Part shown: piece by piece, positions 24,221 through 37,500 of the stretch | How positions within the stretch are numbered: the stretch's first letter is position 1 | How the letters are laid out: every line of letters begins with the position of its first letter | Source of the DNA: Ophiura sarsii | Lineage: Eukaryota > Echinodermata > Ophiuroidea > Amphilepidida > Ophiuridae | NCBI GenBank assembly: GCA_035610835.1 | Contig: CM069449.1 | Span: 41,833,098-41,897,097 of the forward strand | Direction of reading: 5' to 3' | DNA length: 64,000 nucleotides | The notes under the pieces: generated by a model | Database searches by the model: none | Told to the model about the DNA's origin: nothing | The model's input: only the letters and a program-made list of their open reading frames with translations | Translations under genes and position numbers: made by a program

Positions 24221-24727
24221 TCATATACATTTTTGACCTATATACACAACTAGTAACGAGATGTGATTAAAAATTATTTTATATCATTATGTATAATTAT
24301 TGTGTCTGAGTGAACGACTACTTGACGCCTTACAAAAGATTAAAATGTATTGTAATTTGTAAGATATCTAACACATGTTGTTTCACATGTCATCATGTAT
24401 AATGCATATTTTATAATAACTTAAATTAATGTCACGCTGTATAGGCACAAATTTCTATAATTATTGGTCTAATATTCTCGGGATTACTTATAATTATTAT
24501 AGGCAAAGCACGTCTTATGCATAGACGTGCACATTTCGCAGCCTTCCAAATTACACAAACTAAATAAAATTACTCTGAAAGCTTGAACATTTTTTTAAAG
24601 CAATTGCGTTACAATTAGGCTATATTTCATAAAATATTGACTGTTAGCAGGTTATTGATTTTCTTAACAGAATGCCATCACAGAAATCAGGAGTAATTGT
24701 ATATCGTTCACTGTTATGTATGTTTTA

Positions 24728-24955
24728 CACTTTCCATGTGGCTGTTTAATAGTTTTACCATATATAGGCTATACAAAACAGATGTTTCAAATACCTTTCC
24801 CAACTAATATTAATGCATTTCCTTTGGTGATTCCAAGTATGGTGATGAAATTCAATAATTTTTACATTTTCGAAACATTTTGCGACATACTTGAAACATT
24901 TCGTAACATTTTGGAACTGTCGTTTCTGCAGACGATTTCGGCCGCGTGGAAAGTG
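24728..24955 (-). mobile_element. TTAA-target MITE, family A copy 3
   Basis: Left end CACTTTCCATGTGGC, right end GCCGCGTGGAAAGTG followed by TTAA (24956-24959). The left target is mutated (TTTA). Orientation is opposite to the copy at 9681. Confidence 0.8.
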
Positions 24956-25029
24956 TTAATTAAGCCAGAATAATTACAAATTTATTATTAATGACGTTGA
25001 AAAGCAAATAGAACGAAAAGTGTGTTAAA

Positions 25030-27397
25030 CATAGGCGTGCGCAGGATTTTTTACCCGGGGGGGCTTAAAAATAAATGTCATTGGTTCGCACCGTCTGAGG
25101 GGGATGTGCCCCCTTGGATTGGATTTTTGGCTTGGATTGGATTTTTTGGAATATTGGCTATTGTCAAAAGAAAGGTTTAACCGAGAGTTTAACAAACCGT
25201 TCCTGAAACCATGTTGTTAAGTTTGACTTATATATGAAACTAATTTGCGCGCAGCGCGCCAAAAATGTCTATTTTAACACTAAAAAGGTCCAGAAAACGT
25301 TTCTGAAGCCATCTTGTTCCAATTGAATAACAAAGTAGTATGAAAATAATTGGCGCGGAACGCGCAAAAATTTGCTATATGTAAAAATAAAGGTTTAGAA
25401 AAACGTTCTTGAAGCCATCTCGTTAAGCTTGAATAATAAATAATCAGTGAAACTAATTCGCACGTAGCGGGCAAAAAAATTCTATTTTAACACTAAAAAG
25501 TTTCAGAAAACGTTTATGAAGCCATCTTGTTGAAATTGAATAACACAAACTAAAAAATAATTCCCGCGGAGCGCGAAAAAATTGGCTATTGTAAAAATAT
25601 AGGTTTAGAAAAACCTTTCTAAAGCTATCTTGTTAAGCTTGAATAATAAATAATCAGTTAAACTAATACGCGCGTAGCGCGCAAACAAATTTATATTTTA
25701 ACAATAAAAAGGTCCAGAAAACGTTTCTGAAACCATCTTGTTCAAATTGAATAACAAAATATTTAAAAGAAAATGGCTATTGTAAAAAGAAAGGTTAAAA
25801 AAAAAACGTTCCTGAAAATATCTTGTTAAGCTTGAATAATAATACATTCCAACTAATTCGCGCGTAGCGCGCAAAAATTGGTTATTTTTACACTGAAATG
25901 GTCCTGAAAACGTTCCTGAAAATATCTTGTTAAGCTTGAATAATAATACATTCCAACTAATTCGCGCGTAGCGCGCAAAAATTGGTTATTTTTACACTGA
26001 AATGGTCCTGAAAACGTTCATGAAGCAATCTTGTTAAGCTTGAATAATAAAACATTGAAAATAATTTGTGCAAAAACTGGTTATTTTAACACTAAAATGG
26101 TCCTGAAAACGTTCATAAAGCCATTTTATTTAAGCTTAAGGCGAGAAATGAAAATGAACCGACAAGACTTTTGTGAGCCAAGAAATGCGTGCGAAGCGCA
26201 TGACATTTTTCGACTTTACACCTATTTTTGGCACGATCGAGCTACATTTTGACTCTTAAACAAGCTTGTAGCAAAGAATATCCTGTGGTCAAATGAACCG
26301 ACGTCAATATTGGGGGGGGGGGGGGGGGGGGTCGTCCCCCATCACCCCCCCCCCCCCTCCCTGGCGACGCCACTGTTTGAATAGTTAAATATTGAAACTA
26401 ATTCGCGCACAAAAATGGCTTTTTTTTGGGGGGGGGGGGGCATCGTCCCCACCGTGACAATGATGGGGGAATCATAAAAATTGATTTTTTTTTTTGGGGG
26501 GGGGGGGCATCGTCTCCACCGTGACAATGATGGGGGGAGCACTCCCCGCTTGCACTGTCTATGCTCGTTACCCTTCCTCCTTATCTTCATTTTTATTTTT
26601 TACTCTTTTGCAATGTGGGGGGCTGCTGTCTCCCTGGTTACGTCACTGGTGATTCAGAGGGCCGAGTTGTTGGGTTTTAACTTGCCTGGATGACCTAAAA
26701 CTCTCCTTGCTATCAATATTTACTTTCGTTATAAAACACTCACATGGTGGTTCAGAGACGTAGAGAAAAAGTGAGAGACACTAATAAAAGCTCCCGGTCT
26801 CTCCTTTTCCCTCCCCTCCTCCTCCCGGGCACTCAACGTTTTTTTGGGGTAGGGGTGTGCGCCACCCAGGGTCTCAATTAGGGGGTGGGGGGGGGGGGGG
26901 GGGGGGGGGGCTACAGAACTGAACTGAGTGGATTTTATGACAAAAAATAGGGTCTTAGGAACTGATTTTTTTCTTCAAAAAGTAGGTCTTGAAAACTGGC
27001 CTATGGTTCAATTTTGATTAGCAAGAACGCAAATTTGCGATTTTTTGGGGGCTTAAGAACGCAAAATGTTCGAAGAATTGGGGTTTCGAACGCAAAATTT
27101 CGCGATTTTTGAATTTTCAATCAAATTGGAGTCTTAAGAACTGATGCAGACTCAAAAGGGGTGTCATAAGAACTAGCAGCAGAGGGTGAAAAAGGGGGTC
27201 TTCAGCGCGGCACATACCTTATTATAGGCCCTACCCTTTTTACAATGTCAGTGCCCCCCGGCTCCTCCTCCCCCTCCCTTCCTCCTCCCCTCCCCTCCCC
27301 TCCCCTCCCCTCCCCTCCCTTTTCCCCCTCTTTTTTTTTACCCTCTGGGGACCCGGGGGGCTTGAGCCCCCAAAGCCCCCCCCTGGGCACGCGCCTG
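25030..27397. mobile_element. Candidate 2.4-kb element, ends CA(TA)GGCG
   Basis: Left end CATAGGCGTGCGCAGG; right end is the complement of CAGGCGCGTGCCCAGG. Flanks TTAAA at 25025-25029 and 27398-27402. The interior holds the ~104-bp GCGCG array, further ends of the GACGCCACTG type (26360-26372, 26631-26646), several poly-G tracts and a CCCCT repeat (about 27270-27318). It is probably several nested insertions; the outer boundary is tentative. Confidence 0.4.
25200..26150. repeat. ~104-bp tandem array with GCGCG palindromes
   Basis: About ten units, each with CCATCTTGTT-type core (near 25207, 25307, 25417, 25521, 25627, 25733, 25818, 25922, 26025, 26120) and most with an imperfect palindrome such as CGCGCGTAGCGCGC. 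Early units alternate between two types (TTAAGCTTGAATAATAA and TTCCAATTGAATAAC), a ~210-bp higher-order period. Two later units (from ~25811) are nearly identical. Confidence 0.75.
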
Positions 27398-29062
27398 TTA
27401 AAGACTCAGATATCTGAGTCACTGTGACTCAGTAACTATTTTGTGTGTATAACAGTTAACATGGTGACGACATGTGGCATGATGATGATATGAATAGAGT
27501 ATTCACTACATGGATGGTTATGTAATTTATTGTGATACTACTGGGATAGTAAACGAAGCAAATTAACACAAAAGTTCATAATTTAATGGTCAGGAGAATG
27601 TGCCATAGCATAGTAAAATATCGCACAAATAGTATGTTCTAAAGACACTTATTTCTTGATCAGTTTAACTTTAGTATGAAAGTCAGTGACATTGGTGAAG
27701 TACAATTACTTGATACGTTCACAAATTATAAGTTCTGAGTCCATTGCTTCGTCTGCTAAAGTTTTGCAATTCTAGTACATGTAACATAACATTGCAGTTT
27801 CCTTGCAATTTAAAATAGAAATCCGTGCACACTCTTTTTTTTATTCAACTGTATAACAATGTGTAATACTATTGTTATAATAATTCTCTCACCTTATAAC
27901 ATAATTTTTTTGTTTGACAAGAATCTGGTGTTAAAATAATTTCCATGGCAAGTAATTGCTTTAGCCTAACTCGTGACTCAAACGTACGTGTATTTCGAGT
28001 CATAATCATGATAATACACAGATACAAGAGTGGGCGAATACAGGGCGTATAAAAAAAAGTGTCTTATGAGGGAAAAAAATAATTATAAATACATCCAATG
28101 CTATTTGTTTTAAAAATCTGTTTTGGTAAGCCCTATTTGTCCTCTATATCAAATACACTTGATGCCATGAAATTGTGTGTACCTGTGTGTGGTAAATCTC
28201 GAATCTCTACAACCAAGAAAAACAAAAACTTATGTGATATCATTTAGGAATATAATATTACGTCTTTTAGATGGAATAAGGTATAGATTTTAATACTGAA
28301 TGAGTCGGAGTTCAAAATCCAGTGTTTTAGCAACGTTTTTTTTTTTTTTTTTGGGGGGGGGGGGTCACGGGACGACAAACGGGAAAACAATTGAAAGCGC
28401 AAAATCGCACATTTTAACCCTTTTTCCTCGCGCATATCACGCATTTCCAAAAAATCGGCGGCGTATTTTGCCTTTTAAAATCGCGCAAACTCCCGGTGCT
28501 TACATTAACCTTTTGGGGTTTAAAAACTCCCGAGATATGATCAAGTTTGAGATTCCAATGGTGATTTATAAGATACGTCAATGTGTTGTGTAAAATACAT
28601 TTGCCTACAGACTCTAAGCCAAAAGAAAAGAGAGCACGCGACACAAAGCGTAGGTGATGCGTGCAATTGACAGCATACCAATGGGACATTTTATTTGCCC
28701 AACCAATTGTTTATTCACACTCAATCCGCTACCAGCTTCTCTGGCGTTGTTGAAACATAAAAATATTAATATCAATGATATTTCGGATCTTTGTGTAAAT
28801 ATGAAGTAAATGACCTTTTAAGGCATTTATGTTGTCAACTCGTGTCTATTTTCTTTAGAGTTCTTAACGACACTTATGAGTTCAACGTACAAGTAGTCAG
28901 TAAATATCCAAATATCAGTCCATTTAAGGGATATAATCTTTACTGCAATTTGTGTCAGACAATGATTGGAAAAAACATATATTTCTATATGACGGCATCA
29001 GGACAAGAAAAAACCGCCTCTCAGAAGGGGCCATCTGCAAAGGTTAACCAATTTGTCAAATT

Positions 29063-29410
29063 CAACACTATATTAATCATGCATCTATTTGCACTAAACT
29101 TCTTAGTAAATAAGATCAAATGTGTATAAAAAATTCCAAGGCAGCGAACGCGAAAAACCCATCCCTCCCAACGGAAAAATTGGCAAAGGGGAATTTGTTC
29201 CAATACACCTGAATTGACAACACCATACTTCTATAACATTTTGTGGTGTGCCTTAACACTATATTAACCATGCATCTATTTGCACTAAACTTCTTAGTAA
29301 ATAAGATCAAATGTGTATCAAAAATTCCAAGGCAGCGAACGCGAAAAACCCATCCCTCCCAACGGAAAAATTGGCAAAGGGGAATTTTTTCCAATACACC
29401 TGAATTGACT
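29063..29410. repeat. Direct duplication of ~156 bp
   Basis: Copies at 29063-29218 and 29254-29410, both running from AACACTATATTAA to CCAATACACCTGAATTGA, 191 bp apart. They are nearly identical, with a non-homologous 35-bp spacer. Confidence 0.85.
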
Positions 29411-30687
29411 TTATTTAACTTCACCAGGCAGCGATGTTGTAGCCCCAAATGTATACCAACCTGCCAAAACAAGGGCCTACTAAGGGACTTGTACCCACCC
29501 CCCCCCCCCACCCCCTTGAAAAAAAAAAGAGAAAAAAGAAGACAAATTCACTGAGTTGGCCAAACACAACGTCAACAACAACAATATCGTGGCAAACAAA
29601 GATTGGAAAATCACAAATATGTATATATGACGGCATCAGCTCAAAACAAAAAATAACCATTTAAAAATATTAATAATTACTTTAATAAAGAATGCAGCAA
29701 AAAACTTTCCAATAAATCGTACTGGTACCGACCAAAAGCCTAACCCATTCCCCTACACAAACAACCAAAAAGACTTACCGTCGAACCAAATAATTTTATT
29801 GCATGGTAGAAATGTCGAATATATGACAGGAACTCTTATATAATATGCTGCCTTAAGGACACAAACTGGCATACTAAATCATCCTCCAGATCATTGGTAT
29901 GAAGAAAAGAAAAAACAGTGTTGATATGGCTCATTGGAACAATCACCATTTAGAATATTGATAATGTCTTTAATAAGAATGCAGCAAACACCTTTCCAAT
30001 AATCCTTCCGATACCGTCCAAATGAGTATTGATGTATCAGCCCGAGTGCAAATTCCGAAGGGACCTGTATAAAATTGTTTATCAAAACAAAGCAAAAAGA
30101 AGGCAACAGAAAGCGAGCAAAAAGAAGCAAAACCATTTTGACATGCAAGAACCTACATTCTATAAAAAGGCAATTAAAGACAAAGATACACAAAAATGTA
30201 ACCTTGTGATGGATTTATCCAGGACCGCGGGTAGGCTTTGGGTAACTGATGCAGGTAAGATGCAACCCAGCCGCATATTGGCCCCTTAAAACCTAATTTA
30301 ACAACTAGTTACAAAAACCCCTATAGATAAATGGTTGCTACCAACATTATAAACTATTGATGATCATAGCTATAGTCTATCCATCTGAGAGCGATCTTTG
30401 GTGCTCGGATGGGCAGGGGAGATGAGTAAAAATAAGATGTGCTGTCTTCTGGCGTATATTTGCTAGTTGTCGAAGGATCCCATTTCATTCCAACCTCCGG
30501 TCGAACCTCATCTATAATGTGAATTGAAACAACTAAGCTGCCTTATGCAAACACACACAACACTGTTCCAATGCATATTATTCTCATCACATTCACATGC
30601 ACATAGCAGCTACGTCTAGTGTACTATTCAAAGAGAGACAAATATCGAACCATTTGCGCATTATCTGAAATCAAAAGGCTTTGAAAT

Positions 30688-30852
30688 CGTCACCTGTGAT
30701 TTCGGCCTATGAATAGAATCACAAAGCTGAAAAAGATCAAAAGTGATGGACTTTTAACATTTAGCATAATCATCACCTGTGATTTCGGCATATGAATAGA
30801 ATCACAAAGCTTAAAAAGATCGAAAGTGATGGAATTTTAACATTTAGCATAA
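30688..30852. repeat. 83-bp tandem duplication
   Basis: Two copies of a unit starting CACCTGTGATTTCGGC and ending TTTAGCATAATC, at 30691 and 30774. Confidence 0.85.
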
Positions 30853-31241
30853 TGTAGGAGGCCACATTTAATTTTTATTTGCTATCTTGTAAGGTTTCCA
30901 ACAGTAAATAATGTTTATTTTTCAGGTTGGCCGGGCCTATAGTAAGATATAATGGTTGTAAAATGAAATGAAACTCCGTATCCCTATGTTCTGTCTGCAT
31001 GTCCGAATCAATCAGATTTCCTTGTTAAGTATAGAAAGAAACAAATACGCTTTATACAATCATATGGTATCGATATTGAATGGTACGATTTTTATTTTCA
31101 AACAAATATTATACAATTTGAACGTTGACAAACTAAATAAAGTTTACTTTCTGACTTGTAAAATAAAAGTTTGTCTTCATCGGGGTCTATCACTCTACAT
31201 GTACCTGTTTATAGAGGCCTATGGTACAGTAGAGCTTAAAA

Positions 31242-31364
31242 ATGGCACCAAATAAGACCATTAACGATGAGATGCAGCCAGTGCTTGCCAAATTGAAAGC
31301 ATATTTTGAAATGGAGAAATTGGAAGGAAAAAGCTACCTGTCTTTGCAACGTCAATTAAACTGA
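31242..31364 (+). pseudogene. Short frame, possibly a transposase N-terminus
   Basis: ATG in good context (AAAATGG) opens a 40-residue frame, MAPNKTINDEMQPVLAKL then KAYFEMEKLEGKSYLSLQ. The spacing of YF...K..GK..L.L faintly recalls the start of IS630-like transposases. It stops at once, and a poly-G tract follows. I would not defend the assignment without a search. Confidence 0.2.
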
Positions 31365-31998
31365 CTCTCATGGCACAACTTGGGTTATGATGATAAAAGT
31401 AGGGGGGGGGGGGGGGTAACATAATATTTTTCATTATGGCCGTTTTTCGCTCTACTGATTCCATCGATATTTTGGTCAGAAAATAGCCTCCTCTCCCAGT
31501 CAATGGAACGGCTGAGTCACGTGGTTGGAAGATCGGTCTCAGATGGATAGACTATAAGTACTGTTGATGTAAACGACTTTATTGATGCGGCCACACAAAA
31601 GGTTCTCAAACCGTATACACCTGTTTAAAACAGATCAATGCCCGACCTTCAAAACCCGTGATAAACACCATGAGCTGGTCAAAACATGACCTATACAATT
31701 AGCGGGTTATTTTAAAACATGCATCGATCAACATGTGTGTTGATTAAATATGGATAACAGAGTGCTGGTCTTTTAATAAAGCTGTTACAGACCTTAGCCC
31801 AGCAGAAAATGGCTGACACCAAAGTGCCTCTATAAACATAAAGCGTTAAATATTAAAAATTATAATTGCAATGAACTGTACAATACAATTGACATTGTTG
31901 GCGCACATGCTAGAAAAAACCTATTGATATCACACGCCCGATGGCTATACCCCCAGTTGAAAAAACTCTACCAAAATTATCAAACAAACAATGCTCAC

Positions 31999-32312
31999 CG
32001 GCTGATCCCTGCAACATATTTGTCAGTTCTGCCACTGCTCACGCACTTCATTTTCTCGGGCACTCCGTTGCGAAGCTGCTGAATTCGGTCCAAAAGAAAT
32101 TCCAGCGTTACTACTGTTTCCGGTGACTGGCGCTGACGTCATTCCCGCGAACCTGGAAGTTTATGACCCCGTATTAGCTTGGTTTTCCGTCCCTTGTTAT
32201 GTTGCTCAATATCGCCGTCAACGTCATCCAACTCCTGGTGCAGAGAATCCTCCGGAACTACGTTTAAAAACAAAGAATCCCGTTCGCCCACATTCACAGA
32301 ACAGCCCGCCAT
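31999..32312 (-). pseudogene. Exon-like frame with one in-frame TGA
   Basis: ATG at 32312 lies in a strong start context (GGAAAATGGCGG). Fifty-seven codons follow (MAGCSVNVGERDSLFLNVV..., acidic middle EDSLHQELDDVDGDIEQ), then TGA at 32139-32141. The same frame then stays open for another 46 codons (TVVTLEFLLDRIQQLRNG ...) up to a good donor CCG|GTGAGC at 31999. Local GC and CpG content are higher than in the surroundings. It could be the first exon of a gene broken by a point mutation, a sequencing or assembly error, or (less likely) two unrelated frames. I do not recognise the protein. Confidence 0.4.
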
Positions 32313-33362
32313 TTTCCGAGTCCCTGGTCCATGGGTTAATATTTTGCGGGAAGAGCCTTATTGGCCCATGACTCTAGATACTGTACTGAACGTTGCTATA
32401 AAGATGCTATGATAGATGACCCGACTTGTAGTCGTACCTTATCCACTACCGCCTTAAGTCACATTATGAAAAAACAAATCTCGTCGGCACAACAAAGAAA
32501 TGTTTCCATAAAGGTTGAAAATTGAACAAACCAACGGATGGCATTATTTTTAGTCGATCCTCCAACGAGATAAAGATTCACGATACTTATCAAAAACAGC
32601 AGGCTGGGTGCTAGTAACTATTGCAGGTGTCTAACACTAGTAAGAGAAGGACGATTCGTCCTATCCACAAACAAAAATAAATAAACCAGCCCCTGTCGAA
32701 GATGACAAGACTAGGAACATTTTTAGACATCCGTATGGCATGCTGACAAAACGCAATATGAGAGAGAGTGGGACACAGTGAGAATAGCAAAGTAGCAACA
32801 CTGACCTCTGAACAAAGGCAATTCGCGGGCCAATAAACACCAAACCTGAATAGCAGAGTGGGTTGCAAACACACCCACTTGAGCATCCCAAAAATCAATG
32901 CGCTGGGCTTTATCGCTATAAGCAAACCAGAATAATTTAGATTTCATTAAATAATTCTTTAATAATATTCATGTCATGGATAATGTGGATGAAAATGTGT
33001 TTCTTCTCTAATTGAACTAAAATTCAACATGCAGTGGGTCGATTATTATTGATTTGATTGATTAGGTTCAATTACTTAATGACATTCTAATATTAAAAGA
33101 GTTCTCTGCACATGAAACGTGGGCCAAAGCTGAATTTGACATGCCTGAGTAGATTTGCCATAATTTGATCACGTAAGCTCCAAATTGGAAAGAAAAGAAA
33201 AATCTCATGATACATTATTAAGGACTGCTGAACATGATTACTTAGTATTCCTATTTCATGTACACTTTTTATATTTATTCATGGCCAAAAGAATAACCCT
33301 GTTTCACATGGGACACCTTTTGACACGCCCTGTAGCCCTATTGTTAGAAATACCAAATTATA

Positions 33363-33587
33363 TCGAGGGCTCAGAAACAAAAGGCCTTATCTCCATTTTC
33401 ACCATTTTGAGAAAAAGCCTATTGAAGATTTTTAAACATTGGGGAGATAGAGATAAGGTTTTGTGATACTGGCTATAACTTTGAAAGGGGTGTTATGGAG
33501 ATAGGCTGTGTGTTACGGGAAACATTTTGATACCAAAATCTCATTTTTGAAAAAATGGAGATGAGGCTTTTGTTTATGAGCCCTCGA
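33363..33587. mobile_element. TA-target MITE, 225 bp
   Basis: Ends TCGAGGGCTCAGAAACAAAA and the complement of TCGAGGGCTCATAAACAAAA, continuing for about 50 bp (CTTATCTCCATTTT). TA at 33361-33362 and 33588-33589. Mariner-type target. Confidence 0.8.
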
Positions 33588-34440
33588 TATGTAGTTTAAA
33601 GCTTAATGCAGTAGCCTATTATATGTCGTAGGGTTTTAATTTAATATTAGTCTAAAATGACATATGCAAAATAAAAAAAATAAAAAAAATAAAATAACGG
33701 GTGCACTTTTAATATCTCTGAGTGACTCTAATGGTGAGTTTTGATATAATTATGCATGCTTTTCATCAACGGCAATTAATATTTTAACATTTTAATGATT
33801 TGTGAATACGGTCGGTCGCTTCTCCTGGCAACCGCATGGTCGATCAGAGCTATTGCCTCAATGCATTTTACTGCTTACATTTAATGTCATTAGAGAATGG
33901 AGCATTTTCAGTTGGAAATTTTATGTTCATATTATATTCTTAGACTATTCACATGCGACATCGCTTTCTGGCAGGAAAAAAGTCAATAATTGCCAGGTGT
34001 TTTTTTTAAATACACCCATGACAAAAAGTATAGTATGTACAGGTCCATGGAAGATACGATCACTTTAAAACACATCTGTGCTTTAAACATGGTTTCAATA
34101 AAGTGGCACTAAGAGATCCTACATGGAGGGAGCCCTCAATTTATTCAAAAGTTGGGTTTTTCACATAATACGTAATGCTTATATACATGTACGTACTAAT
34201 ACCACCCAAAAGTATAGAGCTTAATTTGCAGTATTTCAAGTGAAATTCATGGATTTGCTAGCATTTTGAGTATCACATCGAAACTATCTAAAATGCCACA
34301 GATGGCTTCTCACTTATTAGTTTCATGTTTATTCAAAATAACCTTGGCTTGTTAACCTCATGGCTTGTTACGTGATGTCCTCCCTGATTCAATTGGTGTT
34401 GACTTTTAACCAAAATACAAAAAAAAAGTGAAAAGCACTA

Positions 34441-35853
34441 CACTGCAAAAAGGTTGCTTAAATATTTACTCAACATTTTACACAACGTTGTTGAAGTATG
34501 CAACCGCTTAACAGTTGCGTAAAATTTACCCAACACCCGTTGGATAACATGTTTTCACCAACAGTTGAACAATTCCAGTTACTCAGCAGTTGCACAATTT
34601 TAATTACACAACAGTTGGGTATGATTAATTAACCATTTGTTGGGCATTTTGTGACTGTTGCTTAATTTGTGAATTGTTATATATTGAGCATTTTTGTATA
34701 GAAACTGTTGCTTAATTTATCAAATATAGCCATATGTTGGGTATTTTATTTGTGTCAAGTTTTTATTATATATTGAGCATGTTTGGTATAGCAACACGCA
34801 GTAGGCAAAATAATGTGAATTCTGGGCGATGCAGCAGAGCTACATACATCACTTCCTTCCGGTAGTGAACCGGTAGCTTGTAATGGGAATTCTAGGCGAT
34901 GCAGCAGAGCTACATACACTATTCCCGTTCGGAAGTGAATTTATAATTTAATTTAACATGTTATTAAACTATAGGCTTATACATGATATCTGACATCTCT
35001 TATCAATGGTGTTTTTACTGTGAACGTTTCCCAAACGTAGTCTTGCTATCTGGGTATGAAGGTATAAATAGTCCATATAATACATAAACATATTTATGTG
35101 ATTCTTTTGGTGCAAAATAGATCACATGACATGAACTATTCAGTATATGTCCATGTCGTGTATTTTTTGGCTTTAAAAATCGACTATTCAATATTCATCG
35201 CTATAGTGACGTCGCTATACCACCGTTGAAATGATATTCATAAACAAATATATATCAAACAAGGATGGCAATCTTAAACTATTTGTCAGTGTATTCCGTT
35301 TTGGATGCCAAGACAGAATAAATCTAATTGTGGTCCTGCGCTGCAAAAAGGTTGCTTACATATTTACTCAACATTTTACACAACGTTGTTTAAGTATGCA
35401 ACCGCTCAACTGTTAAGTAAAATTTGCTCAACACCGTTGGATAACATGTTTTCACCAACAGCTGAACAATTCTAGTTACTCAAAAGTTAGGCAATTGTAT
35501 TCACCCAACAGTTGTTCAAGTATGCAACAGCTCACGAAATTGGCTTTTTTGGACAACAGTTGCCTAAAATTCACATGTGCGTAACTTGCATCAACTGTTG
35601 CGTGATTGTCCTCAATGCTCATGCAACAGTTGCCAAAGTGGAATATTTTTACGCAACATATTTTAGCAACAGAAACAGTTTCCACCAACATTTTAAGGAC
35701 ATTGTTTTCGACGAATTGCTCAACGCTGGGGATTTTTTACTTTTATACAACGCCTAACTTTCTACATATATTGAATGAATTTTAATCAACACGTCAACCA
35801 ACGGATGATAAAAGTACTTTTAGCAACGTATTTTAAGCAACCTTTTTGCAGTG
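34441..35853. mobile_element. Composite CACTG element, copy 1
   Basis: The left end is CACTGCAAAAAGGTTGCTTA and the right end is its complement; TA lies at 34439-34440 and 35854-35855. Internal subterminal motifs are many variants of CAACNGTTG. The middle (34797-34925) carries two copies of a unit with GGCGATGCAGCAGAGCTACA. A second left-type terminus begins at 35342. The same order is found at 56576-58257, so the composite seems to be a single unit. EnSpm/CACTA-like by ends and 2-bp TSD; no transposase. Confidence 0.8.
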
Positions 35854-35953
35854 TAATATACATATACATTCGGAAATGCTGAGAATATGTCTTTATTTTT
35901 TATTTTTTACTGATATTTTTTGAAGAAATCTTACATGAGAGGGATTCTATGTA

Positions 35954-36226
35954 CAGCGTGTCCAAAAAAAACTGGGTTCAAAAGTTTGCGAGCTTATAAC
36001 GAAATAAGCAGGAAACATGGCTAGTTTATATTTAAGGATATCACACAAAATATATCTGACCTTAATTGGGTAAATTTGAAGACCAATCCAATGTAAACTT
36101 TTTGAAATACAAAGATTTGAATATAGCGTGATATTGTTTGATATCCTTAAATATAAACTATCCATTTTCCCTACTTTTTAATTATAAGCTCGCAAACTTT
36201 TGAACCCAATTTTTTGGGACACGCTG
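35954..36226. mobile_element. Mariner-like MITE, CAGCGTGTCC family, 273 bp
   Basis: TIRs CAGCGTGTCCAAAAAAAACT and complement of CAGCGTGTCCCAAAAAATTG; pairing continues through GCGAGCTTATAA and a GATATCCTTAAATATAAACT inverted block. TA at 35952-35953 and 36227-36228. Confidence 0.85.
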
Positions 36227-36339
36227 TATATCATCTATTTAAACAATGTGAACAAATATTGAATTTCTTTTTGTGTGAAATCTCTCTGTGCCCCTTTAAG
36301 GGTCCCCTTGGACCAGAAAAGACGTATCAATGGTCTTAA

Positions 36340-36575
36340 CACTTGCCACGCGGCTATTAGTTTTACTATACAAAATAGAATTTTAAGGAACCTTTCCCAA
36401 CTTTCACAAGTCTATCTCAAGAATTACTGAACCAATACTTGGCACGTTTGTACGTACTTTAACATGTTTAATGCATTTATCATGGCGATTCCAATTATGG
36501 TGATGGAATTAAATAATTTTGACATTTTGTGAAATTTGGGGAAGTCGTCTGCAGTCGACTTCTGCGTGGAAAGTG
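36340..36575 (-). mobile_element. TTAA-target MITE, family A copy 4
   Basis: Perfect TTAA at 36336-36339 and 36576-36579. Ends CACTTGCCACGCGGC and GCGTGGAAAGTG. Reverse orientation relative to the copy at 9681. Confidence 0.85.
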
Positions 36576-36651
36576 TTAACGAATCTCACCATCCTATATA
36601 AGATAAAAATTCCCTTTAAAAGGGATAACCCATGCCCAAGATTATTCCATT

Positions 36652-36729
36652 TCGTCGCTGTTCTGACATACCGGCACATCACAACAGAATTAAGTAAAGT
36701 GATGTGACGGTATGTCAGAACAGCGACGA
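36652..36729. repeat. 78-bp hairpin, 31-bp stem with one mismatch
   Basis: Left arm 36652-36682 starts TCGTCGCTGTTCTGACATAC. The right arm 36699-36729 is its complement except for one position. The loop is 16 nt. Size and shape resemble a microRNA precursor or a tiny foldback insertion. Confidence 0.85.
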
Positions 36730-37500
36730 TTTATTCCAGAAAAAAAAATATGGAAGGCACCGATTTTAATCATTTCATTTTTTAAAGATGAAATTGCTCT
36801 TTATAAGGTTGGTCAAAGTTGAAGGACAAATACCTATAACTTATTTTCACAGTGTCATAACTCAGTGCGAAAAAAAGGTTATAGGCCTAAAGGATGCATT
36901 GGCCTACATTATATTTAGCTTAACCGCGAAAGAATTTGGTTGATCTATATGGGTGACAAGATCCATCAAAGGACTTTAAATATATAGATCCTCCTAAGCA
37001 AAGATAAGATGCCTGCTGACATCTCAAACCACACCCACTATATAAGAATCAAGCTTAACAAGACGGCTTCAGGAAAGTTTTCCATGACCATTTTAGTTCA
37101 AAAATTGAAATATTTTGCGCGCTTTGCACGCATTTTTTTTTGCAGGTTTCAACACTATAATGGCTCTCGAACCACACAAAATATTATAAATATTATGTGG
37201 AGGACGTTTAAAATGTCATACTGTACTTGTTAAAATCACAATTTTGGCGCTCTTCGCGCATATTAGTTCCAATGTTTCAACATTTAAGCTTAACAAGATG
37301 GCGGCTTCAGGGAATTTTTCTGGACCATTATAGTTCACAAACTGAAAATATTTGTGCGATTTGCGCACATTTGTTATACAGGTTTCAACAATGGATCTCG
37401 AACCACCCTAATTTTTCTTGCTTTAGAATGCTGAATATTTGCCTTAAAATGCCGAAAACCCGTGAGTTTCCCCCTGGACCCCACACTGTTAAAAATAAAA

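Noticed and set aside
27202..27427. Pro/Gly-rich frames on both strands
   Set aside because: Generated by the CCCCT low-complexity tract and poly-C run at an element end.
30029..30289. Lys/Gln-rich plus frame
   Set aside because: Low-complexity A-rich sequence; no motif; antisense frame equally long.
32139..32141. TGA as selenocysteine codon
   Set aside because: No family match, no flanking Sec context and no visible SECIS; a disabling mutation or sequence error is simpler.
32611..32947. Three overlapping minus-strand frames rich in hydrophobic residues
   Set aside because: Mutually overlapping, no recognisable domain, no splice support.
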